Source: Bradyrhizobium barranii subsp. barranii (GTDB taxonomy: Bacteria; Pseudomonadota; Alphaproteobacteria; Rhizobiales; Xanthobacteraceae). Taken from it: DNA of 64,000 nucleotides. The translations under genes were made by a program, and so were the position numbers. Every line of letters begins with the position of its first letter. The first letter of the stretch is position 1. The notes beneath the pieces are model-generated. The model worked only from the letters and a program-made list of their open reading frames with translations. It was not told the DNA's origin and did not search any database. Below, in pieces: positions 17,276 through 25,496 of the stretch. The stretch lies in the NCBI RefSeq assembly GCF_017565645.3, contig NZ_CP086136.1, forward strand, positions 5,873,501 through 5,937,500. The letters are read 5' to 3'.

Positions 17276-18217
17276 TCAGCCCGAGCGTCGCAGCCGCTCG
17301 GGTATGGGATGCAGATCGAGAGGACGGCCGGCCTTGGCGACCTGTCCCGGCACCTCATGTCCGACCAGTCCAGGCAATCGGAACGAGAGATCGATCAAGC
17401 GCTGCAGGTCGAGACCGGTCCGCAAGCCCGTCTCGTGGCAGAGATTGACGAGGTCTTCGGTACAGACATTGCCGGTGGCACCCGGCGCAAATGGACATCC
17501 GCCGAGGCCGCCCAGTGCAGCGTCAAAGCGGCGAACGCCGTTGTCATAGGCCGCGAGGACGTTAACCAGCCCAAGACCGCGCGTGTTGTGGAAGTGAAGC
17601 GTGAGCATGTCCGCAGGGATCAGCATCAAGACCTCGGCAACCAGCTGCGAAACCTGATTGGGATTGGCCATGCCCGTGGTATCGGCGAGCGTGACGCCGT
17701 CGACCCCGAGATCGAGATAGCGCTTGACGATATCGAGCACCTTCTCGAGAGGCTGCAGGCCTTCGAACGGACAGCCGAACGCGGTCGCAACCGTCGCGTT
17801 GACCAACGCGCCGCCTGCATGGGCCGGCTTCACGATCTCGCCGAGCGACGCCAGCGACACCGCATGCGTCATGTTCATGTTGGCGCGGTTGTGCGTTTCA
17901 CTCGCCGACATCACGAAATTGAGCTCGTCGGCACGCGCCGCCAGGGCCAGTTCGGCGCCCTTCCGGTTCGGGATCAGCGCCGCATAGATCGTGCCGGGCC
18001 GCCGCTCGATGCCAGCGAAGACGTCCGCGGCGTCGCGCAGCGACGGCACGGCCGCCGCTGACACGAACGACGAGACCTCAATGCGGCCGAAGCCGATCGC
18101 AGAGAGCGAATTGATCAGCCGGATTTTTTCGCTGGTTTCGACCCATTTCGCTTCGATCTGAAGGCCGTCGCGCGGAGCGACCTCCTGGATCAGGATGTCG
18201 GGTGGCGGCGTCGTCAT
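17276..18217 (-). CDS. HMG-CoA lyase-like enzyme (DRE-TIM family)
   Basis: 313 aa from ATG 18217. It starts ILIQEVAPRDGLQIEAKWV, the family's metal/substrate motif (Arg-Asp), continues with GVTLADTTGMANP and LTLHFHNTRGLGL (metal-binding His-x-His) and has GGCPFAPGATGNVCTED, the signature loop with the catalytic Cys of hydroxymethylglutaryl-CoA lyases. The reaction would cleave a 3-hydroxy-3-methyl-acyl-CoA to acetyl-CoA and a keto acid, classically HMG-CoA to acetoacetate. The ATG overlaps the stop of the CaiB/BaiF gene (ATGA), so the two are translationally coupled. In the usual pattern the transferase makes the CoA ester that the lyase splits. Confidence 0.88.
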   Translation of the reverse strand: MTTPPPDILIQEVAPRDGLQIEAKWVETSEKIRLINSLSAIGFGRIEVSSFVSAAAVPSLRDAADVFAGIERRPGTIYAALIPNRKGAELALAARADELNFVMSASETHNRANMNMTHAVSLASLGEIVKPAHAGGALVNATVATAFGCPFEGLQPLEKVLDIVKRYLDLGVDGVTLADTTGMANPNQVSQLVAEVLMLIPADMLTLHFHNTRGLGLVNVLAAYDNGVRRFDAALGGLGGCPFAPGATGNVCTEDLVNLCHETGLRTGLDLQRLIDLSFRLPGLVGHEVPGQVAKAGRPLDLHPIPERLRRSG

Positions 18218-19407
18218 TGCACCGCTCCGCTGCGGCGCAGCTGCGCGATATCGCCTGCCTGCAAGCCGAGGCCCGCGAGCACCTCGTCGGTATGCTGTCC
18301 CAGCGTCGGGCCAGGCCATTTGACTGCGCCCGGGGTGTCGGAGAGTTTTGGCGCGATGCCCGGCATCTTTACGGTGACGTCGCCCGGCAGTTCGGTCGGC
18401 AGGATCATCTCGCGGGCGGCGTAATGGGGATCGTCGACAATATCGGCGACGGAATAGATCCGGCCCGCGGGAACGTCGGCCGTATCGAGGCGTGCGAGGA
18501 TCTCGTCCATCGTTCGCTGCGAGGTCCATGCCGTGATGGCCGCATCGAGCAAGGCGTTGCTGCGGACGCGTCCGTCATTGCTGGCAAGGGCCGGATCGTC
18601 GGCAAGGTCCGGCCGCCCGATGACCAGCATCAAGCGCTTGAAGATCGCGTCGCTGTTGCCGGCGATCACGACATGGCGCCCGTCGGAGCTTGGATATGTA
18701 TTGGATGGACTGATGCCCGGCAGGGCGCCACCGGTGCGGGTCCTGACATGACCCATGAGGTCATATTCGGGGACGAGACTCTCCATCAGGTTGAACACGC
18801 TCTCATAGAGCGAGACGTCGACCACCTGCCCTCGTCCCTGCCCTGTCTTGACACGAAGCAGCGACATCAGCGCGCCGATCACGCCATGAAGCGACGCAAG
18901 GCCGTCGCCGATGCTGATGCCGACCCGGGCCGGCGGGCTGTCGGGATCGCCGGTAGTGAAGCGCAGCCCGCCCATGGCCTCTCCGATCGCGCCGAACCCG
19001 GAGCGGTCGCGGTAAGGGCCGGTCTGCCCGTAGCCGGAGATGCGGACCAGTGTCAGGTCCGGATTGAGCTTTGAGAGCACGTCCCAGCCGAGGCCAAGCT
19101 TCTCGAGGCTTCCTGGCTTGAAATTCTCGATCACGACATCGGCTTGCGCGGCCAGCCGCAGCGCGACGTCGCGGCCGTCAGGCGATTTCAGATCGATCGC
19201 GATCGACTTCTTGTTGCGCGATTGCAGGTACCACCAGAGCGAGGTGCCCTGATGCAGCTTGCGCCATCTGCGCAACGGATCCCCGCTGCCCGGCTGTTCG
19301 ATCTTGATGACTTCGGCGCCGAACTCGGCAAAGAGCCGCGCGGCAAATGGTGCCGCGATCAAAGTTCCGAACTCGACGACTCTTATTCCGGATAATGGTC
19401 CGTCCAC
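18214..19407 (-). CDS. CaiB/BaiF (class III) CoA-transferase
   Basis: 397 aa. Family marks: 'LSGIRVVEFGTLIAAPFAARLFAEFGAEVIKIE', 'NKKSIAIDLKSPDGRDV', 'ADVVIENFKPGSLEKLGLG', 'ISGYGQTGPYRDRSGF' and a catalytic Asp expected shortly after in 'IGEAMGG' to 'DGLASLHG'. Class III transferases move CoA between carboxylic acids, for instance succinyl-CoA to glutarate or hydroxymethylglutarate. Coupled by a 4-bp overlap to the lyase gene downstream; the LysR gene lies 113 bp upstream on the same strand. The acceptor acid is not shown by sequence. Confidence 0.92.
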   Translation of the reverse strand: MDGPLSGIRVVEFGTLIAAPFAARLFAEFGAEVIKIEQPGSGDPLRRWRKLHQGTSLWWYLQSRNKKSIAIDLKSPDGRDVALRLAAQADVVIENFKPGSLEKLGLGWDVLSKLNPDLTLVRISGYGQTGPYRDRSGFGAIGEAMGGLRFTTGDPDSPPARVGISIGDGLASLHGVIGALMSLLRVKTGQGRGQVVDVSLYESVFNLMESLVPEYDLMGHVRTRTGGALPGISPSNTYPSSDGRHVVIAGNSDAIFKRLMLVIGRPDLADDPALASNDGRVRSNALLDAAITAWTSQRTMDEILARLDTADVPAGRIYSVADIVDDPHYAAREMILPTELPGDVTVKMPGIAPKLSDTPGAVKWPGPTLGQHTDEVLAGLGLQAGDIAQLRRSGAVQ

Positions 19408-19520
19408 GTCTGGCGCTCCTCGATCGTCTTTGATCGTGGTGTCGCCGAGCGCAGGGCCTTAAGTCCAATATCCTTTGATGAACACGCGTTCGCGGATGAC
19501 GAACGACACGAAGGCCGCCA

Positions 19521-20477
19521 TCAGTGAGGTTTGGTTCCGGGCAATCGCAGATGATCGAGCATCAACTGGCTTGTCGCCGACAATCCCGCGGGATCCCTAG
19601 CCACCAGCACCAGTTCGCGATCGGCCCAGTCGTCGCTCAACTCGACGGCCGTCAGGTTCATGCCGTGACTGAGGACCTCGAACGCACGATCGGGAATGAG
19701 GCCGATGCCCATGCCGGCCTGCACCATCCGGCACACCGCATCAAAACCCGGGACGTGGACCCGCAACCGGATCGACTTGCCGATCTGCTGCGCGGTGTAT
19801 TGCGAGCGCAGATAGATCGAGCTGGTCGCAAACAGGCCGACATGGTCGTAGTCGAGTGTGTCGGCGAACGATACGTCTCTTGCCGACGCAAGCGGATGAT
19901 CGGATCGCACCACGATAACGAGGCGGTCCCGCCGATAGGTGAACCGCTCCAGCCCGCGCGTCGACACGTCGGCCGAGCAGATGCCGATTTCGGCCACGCC
20001 CTCCTCGACGCCCCGAACGACATCGGCGCTCGGACGCTCCTGCAGATCGAGCCGCACCAGCTCGTGGGAGCGAAAGAAGCCGGGCAGATCGTCGGGAAGG
20101 AATTCGACGATCGACGACAGATTGGCCAGCATCCGTACATGCCCGCGCACGCCGCGTGCATGCTCGGCCATGTCGACGGCGATCTTCTCGACGTTGAGCA
20201 GCGTCACGCGCGCATGATGCAGCAGCGATTCACCGGCCGGCGTCAGCGCCATGCCGTTCGGATGCCGCTCGAACAGCGCGACCTCGAGTACCTCCTCGAG
20301 GTCATGCATGCGTTTGCTGACAGCGGAGGGCGCGATCGCCTCGCGCTGCGAGGCGCGCGTCAAATTGCCCTCCTCACAGATGGCGATGAACAGCCTGAGG
20401 GTCGTGAGGTCGATCCGTCGGGTGATGTTGGTCCTGGGCGTCCCGGTCATTGAGCGGGATTGCGTCTTCTCTTGCAT
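19521..20477 (-). CDS. LysR-family transcriptional regulator
   Basis: 318 aa from ATG 20477 (alternative ATG 20450). The N-terminal winged helix-turn-helix is LTTLRLFIAICEEGNLTRASQREAIAPSAVSKRMHDLEEVL, followed by a substrate-binding domain of the LysR type that retains the 'GMGIGLIPDRAFE' loop. It is divergent from the class V PLP enzyme gene and precedes the CoA-transferase-lyase-transporter genes on its own strand, so it most likely regulates both sides in response to a pathway acid. A frame extension to 20711 covers the divergent promoter and is not real. Confidence 0.9.
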   Translation of the reverse strand: MQEKTQSRSMTGTPRTNITRRIDLTTLRLFIAICEEGNLTRASQREAIAPSAVSKRMHDLEEVLEVALFERHPNGMALTPAGESLLHHARVTLLNVEKIAVDMAEHARGVRGHVRMLANLSSIVEFLPDDLPGFFRSHELVRLDLQERPSADVVRGVEEGVAEIGICSADVSTRGLERFTYRRDRLVIVVRSDHPLASARDVSFADTLDYDHVGLFATSSIYLRSQYTAQQIGKSIRLRVHVPGFDAVCRMVQAGMGIGLIPDRAFEVLSHGMNLTAVELSDDWADRELVLVARDPAGLSATSQLMLDHLRLPGTKPH

Positions 20478-20484
20478 GGTCTGT

Positions 20485-20499
20485 TTCCCGATCCGGGAA
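20485..20499. promoter_or_regulatory. Inverted repeat next to the LysR start, possible operator
   Basis: TTCCCG-ATC-CGGGAA, 6-bp perfect arms, only 8 bp upstream of the LysR ATG in the divergent LysR/PLP-enzyme spacer. LysR proteins bind dyads of this size (T-N11-A class), often overlapping their own promoter. The assignment is from position and symmetry only. Confidence 0.4.
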
Positions 20500-20679
20500 G
20501 ATATATCGTCCGAAGTCACCGGGTTTCTCAAAATCCGGGGAGAATGGCCGCCGATTTGGAATCCAGTACCAACACGACGAAATAATCCGCCATTTTGTTC
20601 CAAGCTGCACATAAGCTTGCTCGCGCTCGTCAACGCGCCTAATTCATGGGATCGGGATAGCAGAGGCGGAGACCAGCAC

Positions 20680-21858
20680 TTGATCGACATCGACCGGATA
20701 CGTTCCGACACCCCGGCCGCCTCCCGCCTCGCTTATCTCCACAATGCCGGCGCGGCCCTCATGCCAACTGCCGTCGTCGCGGCAATGAAGGACCACATCG
20801 ATCTGGAGGGCGAGATCGGAGGTTATGCCGCTGCCGACCGCGAGTCCGATCGGCTCGATGCGGTCTACGGCTCCGTAGCGCGCCTTCTGAATGCCGCCCC
20901 CGATGAGATCGCCCTCATGGAGAACGCGACAATTGCCTGGCAGATGGCGTTCTACGCGCTTCCGTTTCGCCAGGGCGATCGGATCCTGACCGCCGAAGCG
21001 GAATACGCTGCCAACTACGTCGCGTTCCTTCAGGTCGCAAGGCGCACGGGCGCGATCATCGATGTCGTGCCGAGCGATGCCAGCGGCGAGCTCGACGTCC
21101 ACGCGCTCGAACGCATGATCGACGAGCGCGTGAAGCTGATCGCCGTCACCTGGGTTCCGACCAATGGCGGATTGGTCAATCCCGCGGCGGCGATCGGCAG
21201 GATCGCGCGGGCGCACGGGATTCCCTATCTGCTCGACGCCTGCCAGGCGGTCGGCCAGATGACGGTCGACGTCGAAGCCATCGGCTGTGACATGCTGTCG
21301 GCGACGGGGCGCAAATTCCTCCGCGGCCCGCGCGGCACGGGCTTTCTCTACGTCCGCCGCGGGATGCTGCAACGGCTCGAGCCGCCGATGATCGATCACT
21401 TCGCCGCGCCCTGGGTCTCGCGCGATGAATATCGGCTGCGTGACGACGCGCGCCGCTTCGAGACCTGGGAGAACAATTACGCAGCGCGGCTCGGTCTCGG
21501 AGCCGCCGTCGATTACGCGCTCGATATCGGTCTCGGCCCGATCGAACAGCGCTGCCGTCTGCTTGCGGACCGTCTTCGCGGCGGCCTCGCCTCCGTTCGC
21601 GGCGTGACCATTCGCGACCTCGGACGCGCACCGGGCGCCATCGTCAGCTTCACGCTGGATGGGTATGAGGCGGACACGATCGTCGGCAGCGCCGCTGCGG
21701 CGGGCATCACCATCGGCGCTTCAGATCCGGCGAGCACCCGCATCGATGCCGAAGTCCGCTCGCTGCCGCCGGTCGTGCGGGCCTCACCGCATTACTACAA
21801 CACGGAAGCCGAGATCGATCGGCTGATCGGCCACCTCGCGGGTTTGGCGCCGCGATAG
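20680..21858 (+). CDS. Class V aminotransferase-fold PLP enzyme
   Basis: 392 aa from a TTG start at 20680, supported by GGCGGAG eight bases upstream; the conserved N-terminus (LAYLHNAGAALMPTAVVAAM) has no earlier ATG near it. The PLP lysine lies in SATGRKFLRGPRGTGFLYV, the cofactor-binding Asp-x-x-Gln in LLDACQAVGQ. This is the cysteine desulfurase / isopenicillin-N-epimerase branch of fold-type I. No active-site Cys loop typical of NifS/SufS is evident, so a desulfurase role is unlikely. It is divergent from the LysR gene and may act on an amino acid feeding the neighbouring pathway; the substrate is unknown. Confidence 0.82.
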   Translation: MIDIDRIRSDTPAASRLAYLHNAGAALMPTAVVAAMKDHIDLEGEIGGYAAADRESDRLDAVYGSVARLLNAAPDEIALMENATIAWQMAFYALPFRQGDRILTAEAEYAANYVAFLQVARRTGAIIDVVPSDASGELDVHALERMIDERVKLIAVTWVPTNGGLVNPAAAIGRIARAHGIPYLLDACQAVGQMTVDVEAIGCDMLSATGRKFLRGPRGTGFLYVRRGMLQRLEPPMIDHFAAPWVSRDEYRLRDDARRFETWENNYAARLGLGAAVDYALDIGLGPIEQRCRLLADRLRGGLASVRGVTIRDLGRAPGAIVSFTLDGYEADTIVGSAAAAGITIGASDPASTRIDAEVRSLPPVVRASPHYYNTEAEIDRLIGHLAGLAPR

Positions 21859-21871
21859 CGGCGCGCGCCAC

Positions 21872-23116
21872 TCAGGTGCAGCGCGCGCTCAAGGCGGATG
21901 CACCGAGCTTGGCCATGACCTCGTCGAGATGCGCGCTGTCGCGGGTCTCGATGACGAGCTGAAGCAGCGTCGCCTTGGCCGGCAGATCGGAGAAGGTCCG
22001 CTGATGCGAGACCTCGATAATGTTGGCGCCGGCCTCGGCCAGCAGTGAGGCCACGGCAGCCAATTGCCCCGGCCGATCGGGGATATCGAGCGACAGCTGG
22101 GTCAGCCGACCCTCGCGCGCCAGCTCACGCGTCAGAACGGAGGCGATCAGCCGCGTGTCGATGTTGCCGCCGCTCAGGACGAGGCCGACTTTCTGGCCGG
22201 CGAAGCGGGACGTATCGGACATCAGCGCGGCAAGCCCGGCGGCGCCGGCGCCCTCGACGACGGTCTTCTCGATCGAGATCAGGGTCGCGACCGCACGCTC
22301 GAGCTCGGCTTCGTTCACCAGCGCGATGTCGTCGACGAGGCGGCGGACGATCTCGGTCGTGATCTTGCCCGGCGATTTCACCGCGATGCCTTCGGCGAGC
22401 GTGTCGCCGCGCGCCGGCAGATTGCCGTCATGGATGGCGTTGTACATCGAGGGGTAGAGCCAGGCCTCGACGCCGAGAATCCGCACTGTCGGCTTGATCG
22501 ATTTCGCGGCAATACCGATACCGCTGATCAGGCCGCCGCCGCCGATCGGGACCACCAGCGTATCGAGCTCCGGCACCGCCTTCAGCATCTCGAGCCCGAC
22601 AGTGCCCTGCCCCGCGATGACGAGCGGGTCGTCGTAGGGGTGGACGAAGATCATGCCGCGGGCCTCGCCATGGCTGCGCGCATAGACGGCCGCCTCCTCC
22701 AGCGTCGCGCCCGTCACCACCACCTCGGCGCCGTGGTGCTTGGTGTTCTCGACCTTCACCATGGGCGTGCCGACCGGCATGACGATGGTGGCGGGAATGC
22801 CGAGCCGCTTGGCGTGATAGGCGACGCCCTGCGCGTGGTTGCCCGCCGACATCGCGATGACGCCGCGCGCACGCTCCTCCGGCGTCAGCGCGGTGAGCCG
22901 GTTGAGCGCCCCCCGCTCCTTGAACGAGGAGGTGAACTGGAGGTTTTCGAATTTCAGCCAGATGTCGCAGCCGCAGATGTTGCTCAGCGTGCGGCTGTAG
23001 CTGCACGGCGTCTCGACGACGGCACCGCGGATGGTGTCGGCGGCGGCATGAATGTCGCCCAGAGCGACCGGCAAGCCACTGAGATCGGGGGATGTATTTT
23101 GGGACAACTCAGCCAT
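21872..23116 (-). CDS. ilvA: Threonine ammonia-lyase
   Basis: 414 aa. PLP lysine context FTSSFKERGA, the glycine-rich phosphate-binding loop VVPIGGGGLISG, and a single C-terminal ACT-like domain (about residues 335-405: LSLDIPDRPGQLAAVASLLAEAGANIIEVSHQ). The enzyme deaminates L-threonine to 2-oxobutanoate, the first step of isoleucine synthesis. One ACT domain and this length match the shorter form seen in alphaproteobacteria rather than the 514-aa E. coli IlvA. The gene is convergent with the PLP enzyme gene, 13 bp between stops. Confidence 0.9.
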   Translation of the reverse strand: MAELSQNTSPDLSGLPVALGDIHAAADTIRGAVVETPCSYSRTLSNICGCDIWLKFENLQFTSSFKERGALNRLTALTPEERARGVIAMSAGNHAQGVAYHAKRLGIPATIVMPVGTPMVKVENTKHHGAEVVVTGATLEEAAVYARSHGEARGMIFVHPYDDPLVIAGQGTVGLEMLKAVPELDTLVVPIGGGGLISGIGIAAKSIKPTVRILGVEAWLYPSMYNAIHDGNLPARGDTLAEGIAVKSPGKITTEIVRRLVDDIALVNEAELERAVATLISIEKTVVEGAGAAGLAALMSDTSRFAGQKVGLVLSGGNIDTRLIASVLTRELAREGRLTQLSLDIPDRPGQLAAVASLLAEAGANIIEVSHQRTFSDLPAKATLLQLVIETRDSAHLDEVMAKLGASALSARCT

Positions 23117-23161
23117 AGGACAGCATAGGGCATTTGGCCGTTTGAGGCGATAAGCCGGCCG

Positions 23162-24025
23162 CTATTTGGTAAATTCCCGGGAACGTGAAGCCCGCCACAG
23201 CGTCCATAGCGTGCGCAGCCTCGACGGGGGCTGCGGCGCAAACGGATTGCGCCCGGGTTGCGACAGGCGCTTGAGGTCACCCCGCACCTGGCTCAGCAGC
23301 AGAAACGCTGGCCGTGCCGGCGCCGGCACCTCCGGCAACAACGACAAGGCCGTCGTCAAATGCTGCTCGGCTTCGCCCACGAGCTGGTCCAGCACCGCAT
23401 GCAGATTTGGCGTCTCCTTGCCGGCGAACACGTCCTCCATCTGGCAGCCATGGGCCGCCAGCAGCTGCTGCGGCAGGAACAGTTGCCGGTGCGCCGAGTC
23501 GCGCGGCAGATTCGCGATCACCTGCGCGATGCCCTGGGCGAGCCCGGCATGCCTTGCGACATGCTCGGCCGCCTCCGAAGGTGGCGCCATGACCCCCGCC
23601 GCGAGGGCAAACAATGCCGAACAGGTCGCGTCCAGATAGCCCTCCAGAGCCGCCATGGTCGGCATCGGATCGTTGTAGAGATCGAACTGATGCTCGTCGG
23701 CGAGCAGCGACAACGGCTCGACCGGCAGGTCGAAATCGCTGATCGCACGCAATAGCTCCGCCGCCACCGGGTTGCCCTCGGCGCTGCCGTGGACGTGGCC
23801 CGACAGCATGTCGGTCCACCATTGCAGGCGGACTTCGCCGGGCAAGGGCTGGCTCACCTGGTCGCGGACGCGGACGATCTCGACATTGAAGGCATAGAGC
23901 GCCAGCAGCGCCTGGCGCTCGGCGGCCGGCGCAAACAGCGTTGCTGCATAGCGCGGAAAGTCATGGCTGCGCACGAGGCCGGCGCAGAAGGCGACGGAAT
24001 CGGCCGGAGGCGCAGCGCTGCTCAT
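23162..24025 (-). CDS. Phytoene/squalene-synthase-family protein (NDUFAF6-like)
   Basis: 287 aa. It has the trans-isoprenyl synthase fold pattern ('YAATLFAPAAERQALLALYAFNVEIVRVRDQVSQPLPGEVRLQWW', 'GLAQGIAQVIANLPRDSAHRQLFLP') but the two aspartate-rich motifs of true squalene/phytoene synthases are degraded (DEHQFDLYND only). This is the group that includes the human mitochondrial complex I assembly factor NDUFAF6. Its ATG overlaps the stop of the Mth938-type gene by 4 bp, so the two are co-translated. A role in respiratory complex I assembly is an inference from homology; terpene synthesis is unlikely. Confidence 0.82.
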   Translation of the reverse strand: MSSAAPPADSVAFCAGLVRSHDFPRYAATLFAPAAERQALLALYAFNVEIVRVRDQVSQPLPGEVRLQWWTDMLSGHVHGSAEGNPVAAELLRAISDFDLPVEPLSLLADEHQFDLYNDPMPTMAALEGYLDATCSALFALAAGVMAPPSEAAEHVARHAGLAQGIAQVIANLPRDSAHRQLFLPQQLLAAHGCQMEDVFAGKETPNLHAVLDQLVGEAEQHLTTALSLLPEVPAPARPAFLLLSQVRGDLKRLSQPGRNPFAPQPPSRLRTLWTLWRASRSREFTK

Positions 24026-24405
24026 GGCACGGCGATCAGCGCGGCCGCGACGCGGCGCCGCTCGCCGATCATGATGTTGTAGGTGCGCACGGCGGGACCG
24101 GTCTGCATCGTATCCAGCACCACCCTCACCGCCTTCAGCGCTTGCCGCAGGTCCGGCGGCGGCAGCCAGACGCCGGTTCCGGTGCCGATCAGGAGCGTGT
24201 CGATGCTGTTGGCCGCCGTGAAGACGCGATCCAGCGAATAGCGGTCGATCTTCGTCGGGTCCGTCACGTCCCAGGCCCAGATCGCGTCGGGCAGGCAGAG
24301 CAGCGATCCCCGATGCGACATGCCGGCAAAGGCGAAGCCGCCCTTGCCATAGGCTTCGATCGGCGCCGAGCGGGGAAAATGCGGTGCGTTGGGATCGCCG
24401 GCCAT
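24022..24405 (-). CDS. Mth938/DUF498 protein (NDUFAF3-like)
   Basis: 127 aa. The core 'IEAYGKGGFAFAGMSHRGSLLCLPDAIWAWDV' and 'IDTLLIGTGTGVWLPPPDLRQAL' define the Mth938-like domain (COG3737), whose human member NDUFAF3 is a complex I assembly factor. No catalytic residues are known for the family. It lies 60 bp after secF and overlaps the NDUFAF6-like gene; in alphaproteobacteria this pair is regularly found beside secDF. Confidence 0.88.
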   Translation of the reverse strand: MAGDPNAPHFPRSAPIEAYGKGGFAFAGMSHRGSLLCLPDAIWAWDVTDPTKIDRYSLDRVFTAANSIDTLLIGTGTGVWLPPPDLRQALKAVRVVLDTMQTGPAVRTYNIMIGERRRVAAALIAVP

Positions 24406-24465
24406 GTGCTTCGTCCGAATGAGCTTACTGCCCTCGCAAACGCCCGCGAGGGCATGCGGTTCGGA

Positions 24466-25485
24466 TCATGCCTTGTTTTTCTTCGCCGGCGTAGCCGTAT
24501 CGGGCGCATCTTCGCGATGCTCGCCGACGCCGAGATAGATCAGGATCGGGGCCGCGATGAAGATCGAGGTATAGGTGCCGACCAGCACCACGCCGAACAT
24601 CATCACCGCGGTGAAGCTGTGGATGGCATGGCCGCCGAACAGCAGCAGAGCCAGCAGCGCCAGCGTCACGGTGAAGTGGGTGATGATCGAGCGCGACAGG
24701 GTCGAATTGATCGACTCGTTGAGCAGCTGCGGCATCGGCATCTTCTTGTAGCGGCGCAGCATTTCGCGGATACGGTCGTAGATGACGACGGTGTCGTTGA
24801 GCGAATAGCCCAGAATGGTCAGAAGGGCCGCGATGCTGGTCAGGTCGAAATCGACCTGGCTGATCGACATGAAGCCGATCGTCAGCACGATGTCGTGCAC
24901 GTTGGCGATCATGGCGCCGAGCGCGAACTGCCATTCGAAGCGGAACCAGAGGTAGATCAGGATCGAGACGATCGCGAGCATCAGGCCGAGCATGCCATAG
25001 GCCAGCAGTTCGCCGGACACGCGCGGTCCCACCACCTCGACGCGGCGATATTCGACGGAATCGCCGAGCGCGCCGCGCACCTTCTGCACGGCTTCCTGCT
25101 GGGCAGCGTCGCCGCCCGGCTGCTCCGCGACGCGGATCAGGACGTTCTCGGGGCCGCCGAACTGCTGCAACTGGACTTCGCCGAGATGCAAGGCATCGAG
25201 CGTCGTCCGCATCGCGGCGATGTCGGCGGCGCCGGACTTGGCCTGCACTTCCAGCAGCGTGCCGCCGCGGAAGTCGATGCCGAAATTCAGGCCATGGGTG
25301 AAGAACAGCGTGATCGCGACGATCGACAGCGCCGCCGAGATCGGGAAGCTGATCCGGCGGAAGCGCGTGAAGTCGAAATGCGTATCGTCCGGGACGATGC
25401 GCAGCGACGGCAGCAGCCCGAGCGCTGCGACCACGGTGAGAACGGCAATGAGAATGCCAAGCCCGATGAGAACGTAGTGAGTCAC
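24466..25485 (-). CDS. secF: Protein translocase subunit SecF
   Basis: 339 aa from a GTG start at 25485. The ribosome site AGGAG overlaps the TAG stop region of secD (11 bp between the genes), which argues for translational coupling and against the longer frame to 25536. Six membrane helices: one at the N-terminus, then after the periplasmic domain (NFGIDFRGGTLLEVQ signature) five more, with the conserved 'GYSLNDTVVIYDRIRE' loop. SecDF uses the proton gradient to help pull exported proteins through SecYEG. Confidence 0.96.
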   Translation of the reverse strand: MTHYVLIGLGILIAVLTVVAALGLLPSLRIVPDDTHFDFTRFRRISFPISAALSIVAITLFFTHGLNFGIDFRGGTLLEVQAKSGAADIAAMRTTLDALHLGEVQLQQFGGPENVLIRVAEQPGGDAAQQEAVQKVRGALGDSVEYRRVEVVGPRVSGELLAYGMLGLMLAIVSILIYLWFRFEWQFALGAMIANVHDIVLTIGFMSISQVDFDLTSIAALLTILGYSLNDTVVIYDRIREMLRRYKKMPMPQLLNESINSTLSRSIITHFTVTLALLALLLFGGHAIHSFTAVMMFGVVLVGTYTSIFIAAPILIYLGVGEHREDAPDTATPAKKNKA

Positions 25486-25496
25486 GGTCTTAGCTC

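Noticed and set aside
16019..18061. Long plus-strand frame opposite the MFS and HMG-CoA-lyase-like genes
   Set aside because: Arg/Asp/Gln-rich composition typical of antisense frames; the opposite-strand genes carry the family motifs.
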